26,291 bases of DNA from Geoglobus sp. (GCA_027019885.1 JALUWC010000507.1:1-26291), one strand, 5' to 3'; numbered from the stretch's first letter, positions 1-7,745 are shown. Numbers and translations are program-made. The notes: generated by a model from the letters alone, not told the origin.

Positions 1-230
1 AATGTGTCTATGAATAGAGGTACATTGGCTTCAAGCATACCCTCTCCAAGCTTTCCAGCAGTCTTCCATGCTTTGTTCTCCACAACATCCTTCCTGAATG
101 CCATCAGGCCGTCCATTGTTGCAAAGACTATCACCTCATTGCCGAGAGTTGATGCAACACTTGCTATGATGCTCGCTGCCTGAATCTTCTCAAGCTCTCC
201 ACTTGCCAGAACAATTGCCAGCTTACCCAT
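1..230 (-). CDS. DsrE/DsrF-like family protein, partial (3' end outside window)
   Basis: The first 76 residues are visible, beginning MGKLAIVLASGELEKIQAAS and including VIVFATMDGLMAF. This is the Rossmann-like N-terminal half of the DsrE/DsrF/DrsH family, small soluble proteins that in studied members carry or relay sulfur through cysteines. No cysteine falls in the visible part, so catalytic competence cannot be judged. The ATG start is supported by a GGTGGTGA ribosome binding site directly upstream and by a TATA box placed for a leader of about 13 nt. It is divergent from the GPN-loop GTPase gene. Family assignment is fairly good; the specific function is unknown. Confidence 0.75.
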   Translation of the reverse strand, partial: MGKLAIVLASGELEKIQAASIIASVASTLGNEVIVFATMDGLMAFRKDVVENKAWKTAGKLGEGMLEANVPLFIDT

Positions 231-263
231 ATTCACCACCTCAATTGTTTACTCCTTTTACTC

Positions 264-274
264 AATTTATATAT
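264..274 (-). promoter_or_regulatory. TATA box of the DsrE-like gene
   Basis: On the minus strand this reads ATATATAAATT. It would place transcription start near 243, leaving room for the GGTGGTGA ribosome binding site before the ATG at 230. Confidence 0.5.
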
Positions 275-334
275 CTTCTCGGTTTTTGAAAATCCGTGAA
301 AAGGCGATGATTAATCAAAATGTTTTTCTGTTAA

Positions 335-345
335 GAATTATATAC
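335..345 (+). promoter_or_regulatory. TATA box of the GPN-loop GTPase gene
   Basis: GAATTATATAC is centred about 27 nt before the ATG at 367. That is the spacing expected for a leaderless archaeal transcript, and it argues for 367 rather than the in-frame ATG at 286 as the start. Confidence 0.5.
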
Positions 346-366
346 TCGAAACAGCACCTTGTACTG

Positions 367-1131
367 ATGGAGGAGAGAATCCACCTGTTTGTGGTAGGAA
401 CTGCAGGATGCGGAAAGTCCTACTTTACAAAGGCGTTTTCCGAGTATCTGGACTTCAAAAGAATAGACCACGCAATAGTGAACCTCGATCCGGGAGCTGA
501 TTTTCTGCCCTATTCAGCAGATGTTGACGTGAGAGAGTGGTTCACAACAGCCGACGTGATGGAGAGATACAGGGTCGGGCCAAACGGCGCTCAGATAATT
601 TCAGCCGATCTCATCGCCACCAAAATAGGAGACATAATTGACGAGCTCGATCTCTACAGCGCTGAGTACGTGATTGTTGACACCCCGGGCCAGATGGAGC
701 TGTTCACATTCAGGACAAGCAGCGAAATAATAATCAACGAATTTGGAAAGGACTCATGCATATCAATCTACCTGTTTGACCCTGTCATCTCCCAGAGAGC
801 ATCAGGATTCATATCAATGGTTTTCATGTACTCCTCATCTGTTTTCAGGCTCAGAATACCGCAGATACCTGCTCTGAGCAAGATCGACATGCTGCCCGAG
901 CATGTTGTGGATAAGATAATTGAGTGGAGTAAAGATATAGACACCCTTTACAGCGACATAATGCGGGAGAGAGACCTCTCGGGAGATTTGTTCCACATGA
1001 TGAGAGAGGCTGGACTTATCAGACCACTTGTGCCTGTGTCATCAATAACGGGATTTGGGATGGATGATGTGTATGAGATGATTCAGGATACATTCTATTC
1101 AGGAGAGGACCTTGAGAGCATGAAGTATTAG
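367..1131 (+). CDS. GPN-loop GTPase (ATP/GTP-binding protein)
   Basis: A 254-residue GTPase of the archaeal/eukaryotic GPN family (PAB0955-like). Its eukaryotic relatives help assemble RNA polymerase II; the archaeal role is unsettled. Visible motifs: P-loop GTAGCGKS at residues 11-18, the LDPGAD segment around 40-45, the diagnostic GPN triplet at 71-73 inside RVGPNGAQ, DTPGQ (G3) at 105-109, and SKID (G4) at 171-174. The frame is open back to an ATG at 286, but those 27 extra residues are not family-like, and the TATA box near 340 fits a leaderless start at 367. Its stop codon overlaps the stop of the convergent MoaD-like gene. All catalytic motifs are intact. Confidence 0.9.
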   Translation: MEERIHLFVVGTAGCGKSYFTKAFSEYLDFKRIDHAIVNLDPGADFLPYSADVDVREWFTTADVMERYRVGPNGAQIISADLIATKIGDIIDELDLYSAEYVIVDTPGQMELFTFRTSSEIIINEFGKDSCISIYLFDPVISQRASGFISMVFMYSSSVFRLRIPQIPALSKIDMLPEHVVDKIIEWSKDIDTLYSDIMRERDLSGDLFHMMREAGLIRPLVPVSSITGFGMDDVYEMIQDTFYSGEDLESMKY

Positions 1132-1394
1132 CCACCAGCTATCGGTGGAAATATCGCAATCCTGTCATCCTCTTTCAGCTCAGGAATCTCTTTCATGTCC
1201 TTCACATTTCTCCCATTTATCAGGATTATTCTGTCATCTCTCAGATTTCCTGCCTCATCAAAAACCTCTCTGTAAAATCCCCTGCCAAACACCTCCTCTG
1301 CTTTTTTCACCGCATCCTTCAGTGTTCTTGCGTTAACCTCAGCCCTTTTACCGTACCTCTCTCTCAGTGTTGCGAAGAGTTCGATTGTAACCAT
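1128..1394 (-). CDS. MoaD/ThiS-family ubiquitin-like sulfur carrier protein
   Basis: An 88-residue beta-grasp protein beginning MVTIELFATLRERYG and ending FPPIAGG. The C-terminal Gly-Gly is the site adenylated and thiocarboxylated in MoaD and ThiS, or used for protein modification in archaeal SAMPs. The internal RIILINGRNV and the DRIAIFPPIAGG tail are typical of MoaD, so a role in molybdopterin/tungstopterin synthesis is likely. That suits a genome that also encodes a sulfite-oxidase-fold molybdoenzyme (10513-11076). No E1-like partner lies next to it, so a SAMP role cannot be excluded. It overlaps the GTPase gene tail-to-tail by four bases. Confidence 0.85.
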   Translation of the reverse strand: MVTIELFATLRERYGKRAEVNARTLKDAVKKAEEVFGRGFYREVFDEAGNLRDDRIILINGRNVKDMKEIPELKEDDRIAIFPPIAGG

Positions 1395-1414
1395 GATTTG
1401 AATGTAATCTGAAT

Positions 1415-1424
1415 AATTTTAAAC
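1415..1424 (-). promoter_or_regulatory. TATA box of the MoaD-like gene
   Basis: The minus strand reads GTTTAAAATT, centred about 26 nt before the ATG at 1394, consistent with a leaderless transcript. Confidence 0.5.
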
Positions 1425-1465
1425 TCTTTTCATACTGGATAACCATGCCACCATTAATAAATTAC

Positions 1466-1486
1466 AATAAAAAATCTAAAAAATAG
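1466..1486 (-). terminator. T-rich terminator after the lipoprotein gene
   Basis: On the minus strand, just past the stop codon at 1489, two six-T runs appear (TATTTTTTAGATTTTTTATT). Archaeal termination commonly uses such T-rich tracts without a hairpin. Confidence 0.4.
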
Positions 1487-1488
1487 TG

Positions 1489-2663
1489 TTATCGTGCTGG
1501 AATTTTGATAAATCCTGCTGGCTCAAATAGAATTTCGTAAGCAAGCAAGGCTTCTTTGTTTTTGGGCACTATAAACGCCAGCCATCCTTCTGCTTTCCCT
1601 CCGGGTAACAATTTCTTCATGAACTCCATCTCTTTCATACTTTCAGGCCACACAATTATTTGACGATCAAAACCCTCCCCGTCAACATACACTCTGAAAG
1701 AGTCTACGTACTTGGATCCGGTTCCCTCAGTGTATTTTACTCGAACCTTTACTAGCAAATATTCATACCCGCTTTCGGGCCTATCATTAAACATATTTGC
1801 ATTTAGAACTTTTTTAGTTGCTGCATCTCCTCTCTCATACTCTAAAACTGTTATTTCCCATTTTTCTGATATTGTCTCAATAACTAATGTTTCCCTAATT
1901 TTTGCTGGATTCTCAAAACTTCCCTTTTTTGGTGGTTGATTTTGTGGAGTTGTTGGGGTGGGAGCTATCGTTTTAGTCAATATCGGCTTGGGAGTTGATT
2001 TGGGGTGATTATAAGCTACTTCAAACGATTCAGCGAAATGCTTTATTACATCTTCATTTTCAAATCCTGTCCTTTTGTTTGTTTCAGCAGAGATTATCCA
2101 TATATCTCCAGTATTGGTGTCCCAACGAATGAAAATTTTTTAAGAATTACCTGACCACCAATAGCCAATGCAAATTCAGCCACTCCATATTTCTTTCCAC
2201 CAAGTACTTCACTCGAAATTGATTTAACTTTAGCCCCCGATAAAGAACTTACAACAAATCTTGTAAGATCTTCAACATTATTAACACCCACCAAAGATGC
2301 AGTCTCTGGGTTCATTTTAGTATACAACACCCCGACAGCCTCATATTCATCGGAAAGGGTTGATTTTTTGTAGAATACTACAATACTTGTTGTTTGAGAA
2401 TTAGTGTCATCACCAGAATAAGTGAGACCTTCTTTGTAATCCCAATCAGTTGGATACTCTATCTTGAAATCAAACATTTTGTTTGTATATTTCTTATATT
2501 CAACAACCTTTACTGCAGAAGTTGGCGTTTTGGCTGACGTCGTAGCAGGTGTGGGACTTACTTCAGTTTCTGCTGGTTTTGTGTAGGTATTTGTTTCAGT
2601 GCAGCCAAATATAAACAGAGAAGTTATAATGAATAAACCAATCAAGCATTTTTTCAAACTCAT
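1489..2663 (-). pseudogene. Surface lipoprotein with PsbP-like and DUF4352-like domains, split by a frameshift
   Basis: Two open frames join into one gene. The 5' part (2663-2094, 189 aa) starts MSLKKCLIGLF, has a signal peptide ending in the lipobox-like FIFGC, a Thr/Pro-rich linker, and a domain beginning KMFDFKIEYPTDWDY as in PsbP-like/DUF1795 lipoproteins. At AAAAAATTTT near 2132-2141 it leaves frame and stops early. The next frame continues with no stop: RWDTNTGDIWIISAET, a second Thr/Pro linker across 1980, then about 140 residues resembling a DUF4352/telokin-like immunoglobulin fold (YLLVKVRVKY...). Adding one base gives exactly 392 codons. It is probably a membrane-anchored outward-facing protein of unknown ligand. 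The SD AGGTGAT precedes the ATG. Whether the shift is real, a read error, or corrected by slippage at the A6 run is open. Confidence 0.7.
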
Positions 2664-2673
2664 CTTATCACCT

Positions 2674-2698
2674 GTACTATTTTCACTGAAAATAGTAC
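2674..2698. promoter_or_regulatory. Perfect inverted repeat (putative operator)
   Basis: GTACTATTTT and its exact complement AAAATAGTAC flank a 5-base spacer, CACTG. The dyad covers the predicted transcription start (about 2687) of the lipoprotein gene. It lies between that gene's ribosome binding site and the shared TATA box, the usual place for a repressor site. The divergent AbrB-like protein is the obvious candidate ligand, but that is inference. Confidence 0.5.
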
Positions 2699-2707
2699 TC
2701 GTAGTGG

Positions 2708-2719
2708 ATATATATAAAT
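2708..2719. promoter_or_regulatory. TATA element usable by both divergent genes
   Basis: ATATATATAAAT reads as a TATA box on either strand. It would start minus-strand transcripts near 2687 (leader of about 24 nt with AGGTGAT) and plus-strand transcripts near 2739 (leader of about 10 nt before the AbrB-like gene). Confidence 0.45.
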
Positions 2720-2748
2720 CTTATTCAAATCTTCGAAATCAAGGTAAA

Positions 2749-2895
2749 ATGGAGCGAATGATGGATATTGTTGTAGTAACAAGAAAATTTCAGATAACAC
2801 TTACAAAAGACGTCAGAAACAAGCTCGGAATTAAAGAAGGAGACAAAGTCGTATTTATCGAAAAGGATGGCGAAATCATCATTCGGAAATGCTAA
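2749..2895 (+). CDS. AbrB/MazE-type (SpoVT-AbrB) DNA-binding protein
   Basis: A 48-residue swapped-hairpin DNA-binding domain. VVTRKFQITLTKDVRNKLGI followed by KEGDKVVFIEKDGEIIIRK is the complete AbrB-family consensus. Such proteins act as dimeric transcription regulators or as antitoxins. No PIN-domain or other toxin follows; only AT-rich sequence and a convergent gene do. The frame is open back to 2599, but the ATG at 2749 fits the domain start, has AAGGT shortly upstream, and lies about 36 nt after the TATA element. An ATG three codons later is an alternative. It is divergent from the lipoprotein gene, whose promoter holds a palindrome, so local regulation is plausible. Confidence 0.75.
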   Translation: MERMMDIVVVTRKFQITLTKDVRNKLGIKEGDKVVFIEKDGEIIIRKC

Positions 2896-2972
2896 AAGCA
2901 CATCAACAAATCATCTTCGATCAGCAATACAGCATCACCTACTATCTCGCAAAACCAGAGAAATGAGAATCT

Positions 2973-3005
2973 AAATTTTTAATAAAATAAAATCAAAATA
3001 AATTT
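2973..3005. terminator. AT-rich terminator region between convergent genes
   Basis: T runs follow the AbrB-like gene on the plus strand (AATTTTTAATAAA) and the polyferredoxin gene on the minus strand (TTTATTTTGATTTTATTTTA). The tract could stop transcription from both sides. Confidence 0.35.
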
Positions 3006-3012
3006 GCATTGC

Positions 3013-4074
3013 TTAGTATCTTTCAAACACATCAATTGCATCCATCGGGCAGACAGAAGCGCACAGATTGCAGGCGGTGCACATTTCTAACGTTGCCTCA
3101 CCTCTTATGTGGGACATCTCACCATCCTTGGCTATCTTGCAGACCGCTTCGCAAAAATGGCAGCCGATACATGCATCACTGACTTTAACAGCGGAATTGG
3201 TTTCATGGTAGCCTCTCCTCTCCTCAGGAAGATGGAGTTCCTCATAACTGTCTGAAACCCACCTCTCTATCTTTATCGCATCTGTCGGGCAGTATTTCTG
3301 ACACTTCCCGCAGTAATTGCACGAGTCTGAGAATAGAACCACTTTCCCTTCTTCATCGTACTCGTAGCTTATTGCGATGTTGGGGCAGATGTTGAAGCAT
3401 ATTGAGCACTCAACACCAATGCACCTTTCCCGCTCGAAGCTCTGTCTGCCATCAAACAGCCTGTTGACCTTTATGGCATCGAACTGGCACACCTTCTCGC
3501 ATGTCAGACAGAGAGAACAGCTATCATCAACGTGTATTGATCCTGTAATTGAGTACTGAGTCTTGAGCTTGCATGAATCACAGTGGATTTCAATAACGTC
3601 TTTTGGACAGGCTGCCTGACATATTTCGCAGTATATGCACTTACTTTCATCAATCTCAGGCCTTCCCCTGACTATTCTGACCGCATCTGTTGGACAGAAT
3701 ATAACGCAGTTTCTGCACTCAATGCATCCCTCTCCAATTTCGACATGTCCAAGCCTGAATCTATCCTTATCGAGTGTTTTTTCAACAAATATTGCATCCC
3801 TTGGGCAGTTTTCAGCACAAACACCACAGTAAACACAACCCTCTATATCAGTTTTTGAATACTGAAGCTTTTTGAGAGTTATATCATAAGGTGAATCTTC
3901 AAGAGTTAGCGCACCATACTGACAGTAAACCGTGCATGTTCCACAATCTATGCATCCATTAATCTCAGCCTTGAAAGAATCGGCTGTTTTGTAAACGACA
4001 ATTGCCGATTTAGGACACACCCTTTCACAGAGACCACACCCGACACAATTTTCAGGATTAAAGGAAACTGTCAT
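3013..4074 (-). CDS. Polyferredoxin, FwdF/MvhB-like, ten Cys motifs
   Basis: A 353-residue soluble electron carrier made of tandem ferredoxin domains. I count ten Cx2Cx2Cx3C-type motifs, starting at about residues 10, 41, 80, 117, 146, 186, 218 (a CxxxC variant, CIGVECSICFNIC), 252, 302 and 332, mostly followed by P and a D/A. An extra CDSC pair lies at 165-168. The arrangement resembles FwdF (formylmethanofuran dehydrogenase) and MvhB-type polyferredoxins, which pass low-potential electrons between redox subunits. Motif nine (CIGCHFCEAVC) is followed by KIAKDGEM rather than proline. No formylmethanofuran dehydrogenase or hydrogenase gene is adjacent. It has its own leaderless promoter and appears monocistronic, so its partner enzyme cannot be named from context. 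Confidence 0.85.
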   Translation of the reverse strand: MTVSFNPENCVGCGLCERVCPKSAIVVYKTADSFKAEINGCIDCGTCTVYCQYGALTLEDSPYDITLKKLQYSKTDIEGCVYCGVCAENCPRDAIFVEKTLDKDRFRLGHVEIGEGCIECRNCVIFCPTDAVRIVRGRPEIDESKCIYCEICQAACPKDVIEIHCDSCKLKTQYSITGSIHVDDSCSLCLTCEKVCQFDAIKVNRLFDGRQSFERERCIGVECSICFNICPNIAISYEYDEEGKVVLFSDSCNYCGKCQKYCPTDAIKIERWVSDSYEELHLPEERRGYHETNSAVKVSDACIGCHFCEAVCKIAKDGEMSHIRGEATLEMCTACNLCASVCPMDAIDVFERY

Positions 4075-4095
4075 GATTTGTCAAATCAAAACATT

Positions 4096-4105
4096 GTATT
4101 TAATC
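4096..4105 (-). promoter_or_regulatory. TATA box of the polyferredoxin gene
   Basis: The minus strand reads GATTAAATAC, centred 26 nt before the ATG at 4074, so a leaderless transcript is expected. Confidence 0.5.
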
Positions 4106-4157
4106 GTTACGGTATAACATAAAGTAGCACACAGATGGATACAGATACAACAAAACG

Positions 4158-4176
4158 ATTTAAAATTAAAAAATTC
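4158..4176 (-). terminator. T-rich terminator after the deacetylase gene
   Basis: Just past the stop at 4191 the minus strand reads GAATTTTTTAATTTTAA, a T-rich tract suited to archaeal termination. It also separates this operon from the polyferredoxin promoter. Confidence 0.35.
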
Positions 4177-4190
4177 GATATCTGACGAGA

Positions 4191-5282
4191 TTAATAATTA
4201 AAAATCCTGAAGCACTCCCAGTATTTTGAGTGAATCTTTTTAACATCCATCACGTTGTCCCTTACCTTTTGCATCGCATAGCTTCTCTTTCTCCACCTGA
4301 GCTCACCCAGGTAATTCTCTGGCTCCCTTATGTTGGACAGATCTATTCCTGCAAGACCGCATATTATCGCAAGGTTCGTGTATGGCAAAGCCTGCTCCAC
4401 GCTGTATCCTCCTTCCAATACTGCCACAATCCTTCCCCTGCAAAGCTCGTCTGCAAGGGCTCTCGCCTTTGACATCAGCATTCCATATCCTCTCGCCGTC
4501 AAAGCCAATCCTGTTATCGGATCGGTGAAATGATTGTCCTGACCTGCAGAGATGGCTATGAAGTCAGGCTCAAACTCTCTCAAAACAGGCTCAATAACGC
4601 TGTCAAAGATGTAGAGATATTCTTCATCTGAAGTGCCCGGAGGAACGGGAATGTTGATGGTGTACCCTTCACCTCTACCTTTTCCAGCCTCATCTGGATA
4701 CCCTGTTCCGGGATAAAGGGGAATCTGGTGAGTTGAGATGAAAAGAACAGAATCATCCTCGTAAAATATCTCCTGCGTCCCATCTCCATGATGTGCATCC
4801 CAGTCAAGAATCGCAATCCTTTCAATGCCCTTTTTCTGTAAGTGCTTCACCATTACCGCCACATTGTTAAAATAGCAGAAGCCTGCTCCAGTGTATGGCT
4901 TGGCATGATGACCTGGTGGACGAATCATTGCAAACGCATTTCTGACCTCTCCATCTATCACAGCATCAGCAGCCCTTATCGCTCCACCAGCAGCAAGTAA
5001 TGCAATTTCAAAAACACCCACAGGAATGCTTGTGTCAAAATCTATCATTCCTCCCGTCTTGCTCTCACGCTCAAGAAATCTCACGTATCGCTCTTCATGA
5101 ACCATGAGAACGTCATCAACTTCTGCCATCTCAGGCTCTATCAGAACTATGTTCTCAAGATCAAATATTCCCTCCTCACTGAGCTGATCAAGGGTGTAGG
5201 CAAGCCTCTCCCTCCTTTCAGGATGGGTTGGAGATTGCTCATGCTCCAGATACTTTGGATGGTAAATTATGCCTGTTTTCAT
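4191..5282 (-). CDS. Histone deacetylase-family (class II-like) zinc hydrolase
   Basis: A 363-residue arginase/deacetylase-fold enzyme of the HDAC / acetylpolyamine amidohydrolase superfamily, expected to remove acyl groups from lysine side chains or polyamines. Visible parts: the YHPKYLEHEQSPTHPERRER start typical of the family, RPPGHHA with the His pair at 125-126, the zinc ligands D162 and H164 in DWDAHHGDGTQ, the third ligand D249 in SAGQDNHFTDP, and GGY at 291-293. The active site is complete. A C-terminal extension of about 60 residues follows the core. Its ATG overlaps the stop of the upstream hydantoinase-family gene in an ATGA, so the two are translationally coupled. The substrate is unknown; archaeal chromatin proteins, metabolic enzymes and polyamines are all possible. 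Confidence 0.88.
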   Translation of the reverse strand: MKTGIIYHPKYLEHEQSPTHPERRERLAYTLDQLSEEGIFDLENIVLIEPEMAEVDDVLMVHEERYVRFLERESKTGGMIDFDTSIPVGVFEIALLAAGGAIRAADAVIDGEVRNAFAMIRPPGHHAKPYTGAGFCYFNNVAVMVKHLQKKGIERIAILDWDAHHGDGTQEIFYEDDSVLFISTHQIPLYPGTGYPDEAGKGRGEGYTINIPVPPGTSDEEYLYIFDSVIEPVLREFEPDFIAISAGQDNHFTDPITGLALTARGYGMLMSKARALADELCRGRIVAVLEGGYSVEQALPYTNLAIICGLAGIDLSNIREPENYLGELRWRKRSYAMQKVRDNVMDVKKIHSKYWECFRIFNY

Positions 5283-6775
5283 ACCACATCACAGCTTATT
5301 CCGGGCTTTATCTGAATGATGACATCAGCTATCTTGCCTCTCATCATTCCTCCCCTAACAACAGAGAAGGAGTTGAAATATATCACATCAACATCCTCAA
5401 CATCTCTGCTGTTCGCTCCATATCTTTCTGCGATTTCTCTTGCCTTGTCAGCTGTCAGGGATATGAACTCGTTATCGTCTGCTGAGCCCGATATCTTCTC
5501 GATATACTCTGAATCAAGCTCACCGTTAAAGATTGCCATTCTCTTCTCCGTATCAAATCTCCCATAGACCGTGAGACTTATCTTTGAGACGGCAACACCA
5601 ACTGCATTTGCAGACTCGTAGTGAGAGGGTATGATAAATCTCTTTCCCGCTCTTTCCGCAATCTCAGGAATGAGATATTTTGCAAGATATCCAGTGCCAA
5701 TAACAATTTCATGCTCGTACTCTGAAACGGCTTTAGCAATTGTGCCAAGATACCTCTCAACTTCTCTCTCAGCCTCCTCTTTTTTGACAGATTTCCTCGA
5801 TTTGTGGTACATGCCTATCTCATTTCCCAAGGAATTGAGAAGATCCGTGAGGGTTGGAGATTCGCCCCCAAAAGCTATTGGGGATCCAACCCTGTATGGA
5901 TTGAGCCTGCCATCAAAAAGGCTGTCACCACCAAAGGGAATTGAGAGACTTTTAACACACCTTATGTGGGTCTTCATACCTCCAACAACTGCATTGCTCA
6001 CCATAACAGGCTTTCCGGCTCTCATCTCCACGAGATCTGTTGTTGTACCACCGATGTCAACCACAATCGCATCCTCAATTCCTGCCAGGTAATAAGCCCC
6101 CAGTGCAACAGCAGCAGGGCTTGAGTTGTAAAGCTCAGATGGATTTCTCACTGCTATCCTCCACGGAACGATTCCTCCATCACCCTTGTAGTAAAAGAAA
6201 TCCTCCTTGAACTCTCTTATGCTGTTTGTAAGCCTCCACACTTCTTTGGAGATCTTAGAATTCACCACGGTTGTGTTTATTCTGAGGGGGTAGTTTATAC
6301 TGCCAACATGATGGCTCAGGGAGATTGATTTCTCATCAACGTATTTTCTAACAACCTGAAATGCTCTGTGCTCTATCTCAGGATTCCTTATGGAGAATTT
6401 TCCGGATATCGCCACGGCATCAAACTCGTTCTCCTCAATTAGCCTCTCAATCTGTGATTCATCAATGCTCTCAACAACATCCCCCCTGTGATTGACGTAT
6501 CCCTTTAGAATGCTGCCATACCGGGAGTAATCAAGCCCTGGGCCGGGAAACAGAATTGAAAGCGTCTTTATATTATCAAATCTGCTCGCAATAATATTAA
6601 CTGGCAGGGATGTGCTCACAACAAGCTTTGATTTTTCGATGTCTATCTTCTCGGAGATCGCTTTTAAAATTCTGTACATCCCCACCTCATTGGGAAACTT
6701 GAATGTCTGCATTGAATCCTCAGAGAGAAAAGCCACATCGGTGTTTGTTCCTCCAACATCTATGCCAATTATCAT
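5279..6775 (-). CDS. Hydantoinase/oxoprolinase (HyuA)-family protein
   Basis: A 498-residue ASKHA-fold (actin-like ATPase) protein. The N-terminal MIIGIDVGGTNTDVAF is the phosphate-binding motif, and a second copy, DAIVVDIGGTTTDL, lies near residue 240, as in HyuA and 5-oxoprolinase. Family members hydrolyse ATP to open hydantoin or oxoproline rings or to carboxylate ketones, usually with a HyuB partner. No HyuB gene is nearby, and the protein is shorter than bacterial HyuA (about 650-700 aa), so the reaction cannot be named. It is the first gene of a two-gene operon with the deacetylase (4-nt overlap). A minus-strand TATA box about 30 nt upstream fits a nearly leaderless start. Confidence 0.8.
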   Translation of the reverse strand: MIIGIDVGGTNTDVAFLSEDSMQTFKFPNEVGMYRILKAISEKIDIEKSKLVVSTSLPVNIIASRFDNIKTLSILFPGPGLDYSRYGSILKGYVNHRGDVVESIDESQIERLIEENEFDAVAISGKFSIRNPEIEHRAFQVVRKYVDEKSISLSHHVGSINYPLRINTTVVNSKISKEVWRLTNSIREFKEDFFYYKGDGGIVPWRIAVRNPSELYNSSPAAVALGAYYLAGIEDAIVVDIGGTTTDLVEMRAGKPVMVSNAVVGGMKTHIRCVKSLSIPFGGDSLFDGRLNPYRVGSPIAFGGESPTLTDLLNSLGNEIGMYHKSRKSVKKEEAEREVERYLGTIAKAVSEYEHEIVIGTGYLAKYLIPEIAERAGKRFIIPSHYESANAVGVAVSKISLTVYGRFDTEKRMAIFNGELDSEYIEKISGSADDNEFISLTADKAREIAERYGANSRDVEDVDVIYFNSFSVVRGGMMRGKIADVIIQIKPGISCDVV

Positions 6776-6800
6776 TCAGGTTGACGTGGAGTTAAGTTGG

Positions 6801-6810
6801 TTATTTAATA
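6801..6810 (-). promoter_or_regulatory. TATA box of the HyuA-family/deacetylase operon
   Basis: The minus strand reads TATTAAATAA, about 30 nt upstream of the ATG at 6775. Confidence 0.45.
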
Positions 6811-6942
6811 TTACGGATTATTACACTCATTTTTGAAGAATGAAAGTGGCAGAACAGGACATGTTTGTTAAGCAAAATCCAGTTAATCTAAATCAGACCG
6901 ATCTTATCTGGAGTTTACGAAAGAAATTTGACAAAATGGCAA

Positions 6943-7584
6943 TCATTTCAGAACCTTCCCTGTCCTCATGTACCACAAATAGAGATCAAGGATTCCGGGG
7001 TTCATTGACAGCATTTCAGAAAGCTCCAAAAATTTTCTCTCTATTTCTAAATATTTCCTTCTGGAGAGTGATTTTGGCAGATTGCCAAGAACGCCATACT
7101 CATGCATCACTGCAAGAATGTGCCTGTCGAGGATTGCGAGATCGAAATAGCCAACATTCCTGAGAAAGTGGCTTGCCTCCTTGTATCCCAGTCCCTTGAC
7201 ATTCCTGACAATCCACTCCCTTGCCTCCATCGGATTCCTTCGGGCAATTGGCTCAACAACATCCTTTATGCTGGAGAATCTTCTCGCATTCACTATGAAC
7301 TCCGCCCTTTTTCTCCAGAATCTGTGGCCAAAATTTTTAAGAAATCCTTCAAGCTTCTCCCTTTCCATATAAAGAAATCCCGAGCCAATCTCCTTCTGAA
7401 TTCTTATGCCAAGCTCTGCCGTGCTGTTGGCCGTGAGAATACAGAAGCATAGCTCAGAGAACCATCTCGCATTACCCATTCTGTTAATCTTCTCAAACTC
7501 TGACACTCTTTTTGCAACAAGATGACCAATCTCCGCTTCAAGCTTTCTGATATAAGAGATAAGAGAGGGGATGGACTTATTCAA
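6943..7584 (-). CDS. ogg: 8-oxoguanine DNA glycosylase/AP lyase, Ogg2 family
   Basis: A bifunctional base-excision repair enzyme that removes 8-oxoguanine and nicks the abasic site. The helix-hairpin-helix and catalytic segment [19 protein letters not shown] then LAILDRHIL gives the Schiff-base lysine K135 and the aspartate D153. Their 18-residue spacing matches Methanocaldococcus Ogg (K129/D147). The C-terminus [15 protein letters not shown] is the conserved Ogg2 tail that recognises the base. The frame is open further upstream, but a TTG at 7584 preceded by GAGGTG (10-nt spacing) gives 213 residues, the usual family length, with an 8-nt overlap of the S27e gene. It ends the priS-gins51-rpl44e-rps27e run and is probably co-transcribed with it. 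Confidence 0.88.
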   Translation of the reverse strand: MNKSIPSLISYIRKLEAEIGHLVAKRVSEFEKINRMGNARWFSELCFCILTANSTAELGIRIQKEIGSGFLYMEREKLEGFLKNFGHRFWRKRAEFIVNARRFSSIKDVVEPIARRNPMEAREWIVRNVKGLGYKEASHFLRNVGYFDLAILDRHILAVMHEYGVLGNLPKSLSRRKYLEIERKFLELSEMLSMNPGILDLYLWYMRTGKVLK

Positions 7585-7741
7585 GAGCTTTAAACACCTC
7601 TGCCTTGAGCCTTCCCTTGCCACCTGTTGGCTCAATCAGGGTTCTCCCGCATACAAGGCATTTCACAACAACAGCAGGATGGTCAAAAACAACCTGCTCA
7701 TTCTCACAATCCGGGCATTTAACTTTCAAAAACAGGCTCAT
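7577..7741 (-). CDS. rps27e: 30S ribosomal protein S27e
   Basis: A 54-residue zinc-ribbon ribosomal protein: [16 protein letters not shown], then [19 protein letters not shown], giving two CxxC pairs for one zinc. The start at the ATG at 7741 has GGGGTGAT just upstream, overlapping the L44e stop. An in-frame alternative seven codons earlier would overlap L44e and is not family-like. Its position next to L44e, GINS and PriS is conserved across many archaea. Confidence 0.93.
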   Translation of the reverse strand: MSLFLKVKCPDCENEQVVFDHPAVVVKCLVCGRTLIEPTGGKGRLKAEVFKALE

Positions 7742-7745
7742 GGCA

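Noticed and set aside
286..366. In-frame N-terminal extension of the GPN GTPase from the ATG at 286
   Set aside because: The extra 27 residues are not family-like, and the TATA box near 340 places transcription start at 367.
2889..2966. 25-codon frame whose ATG overlaps the end of the AbrB-like gene, as a toxin would
   Set aside because: Far too short for a PIN or other known toxin, no domain, and it runs into the AT-rich terminator region.
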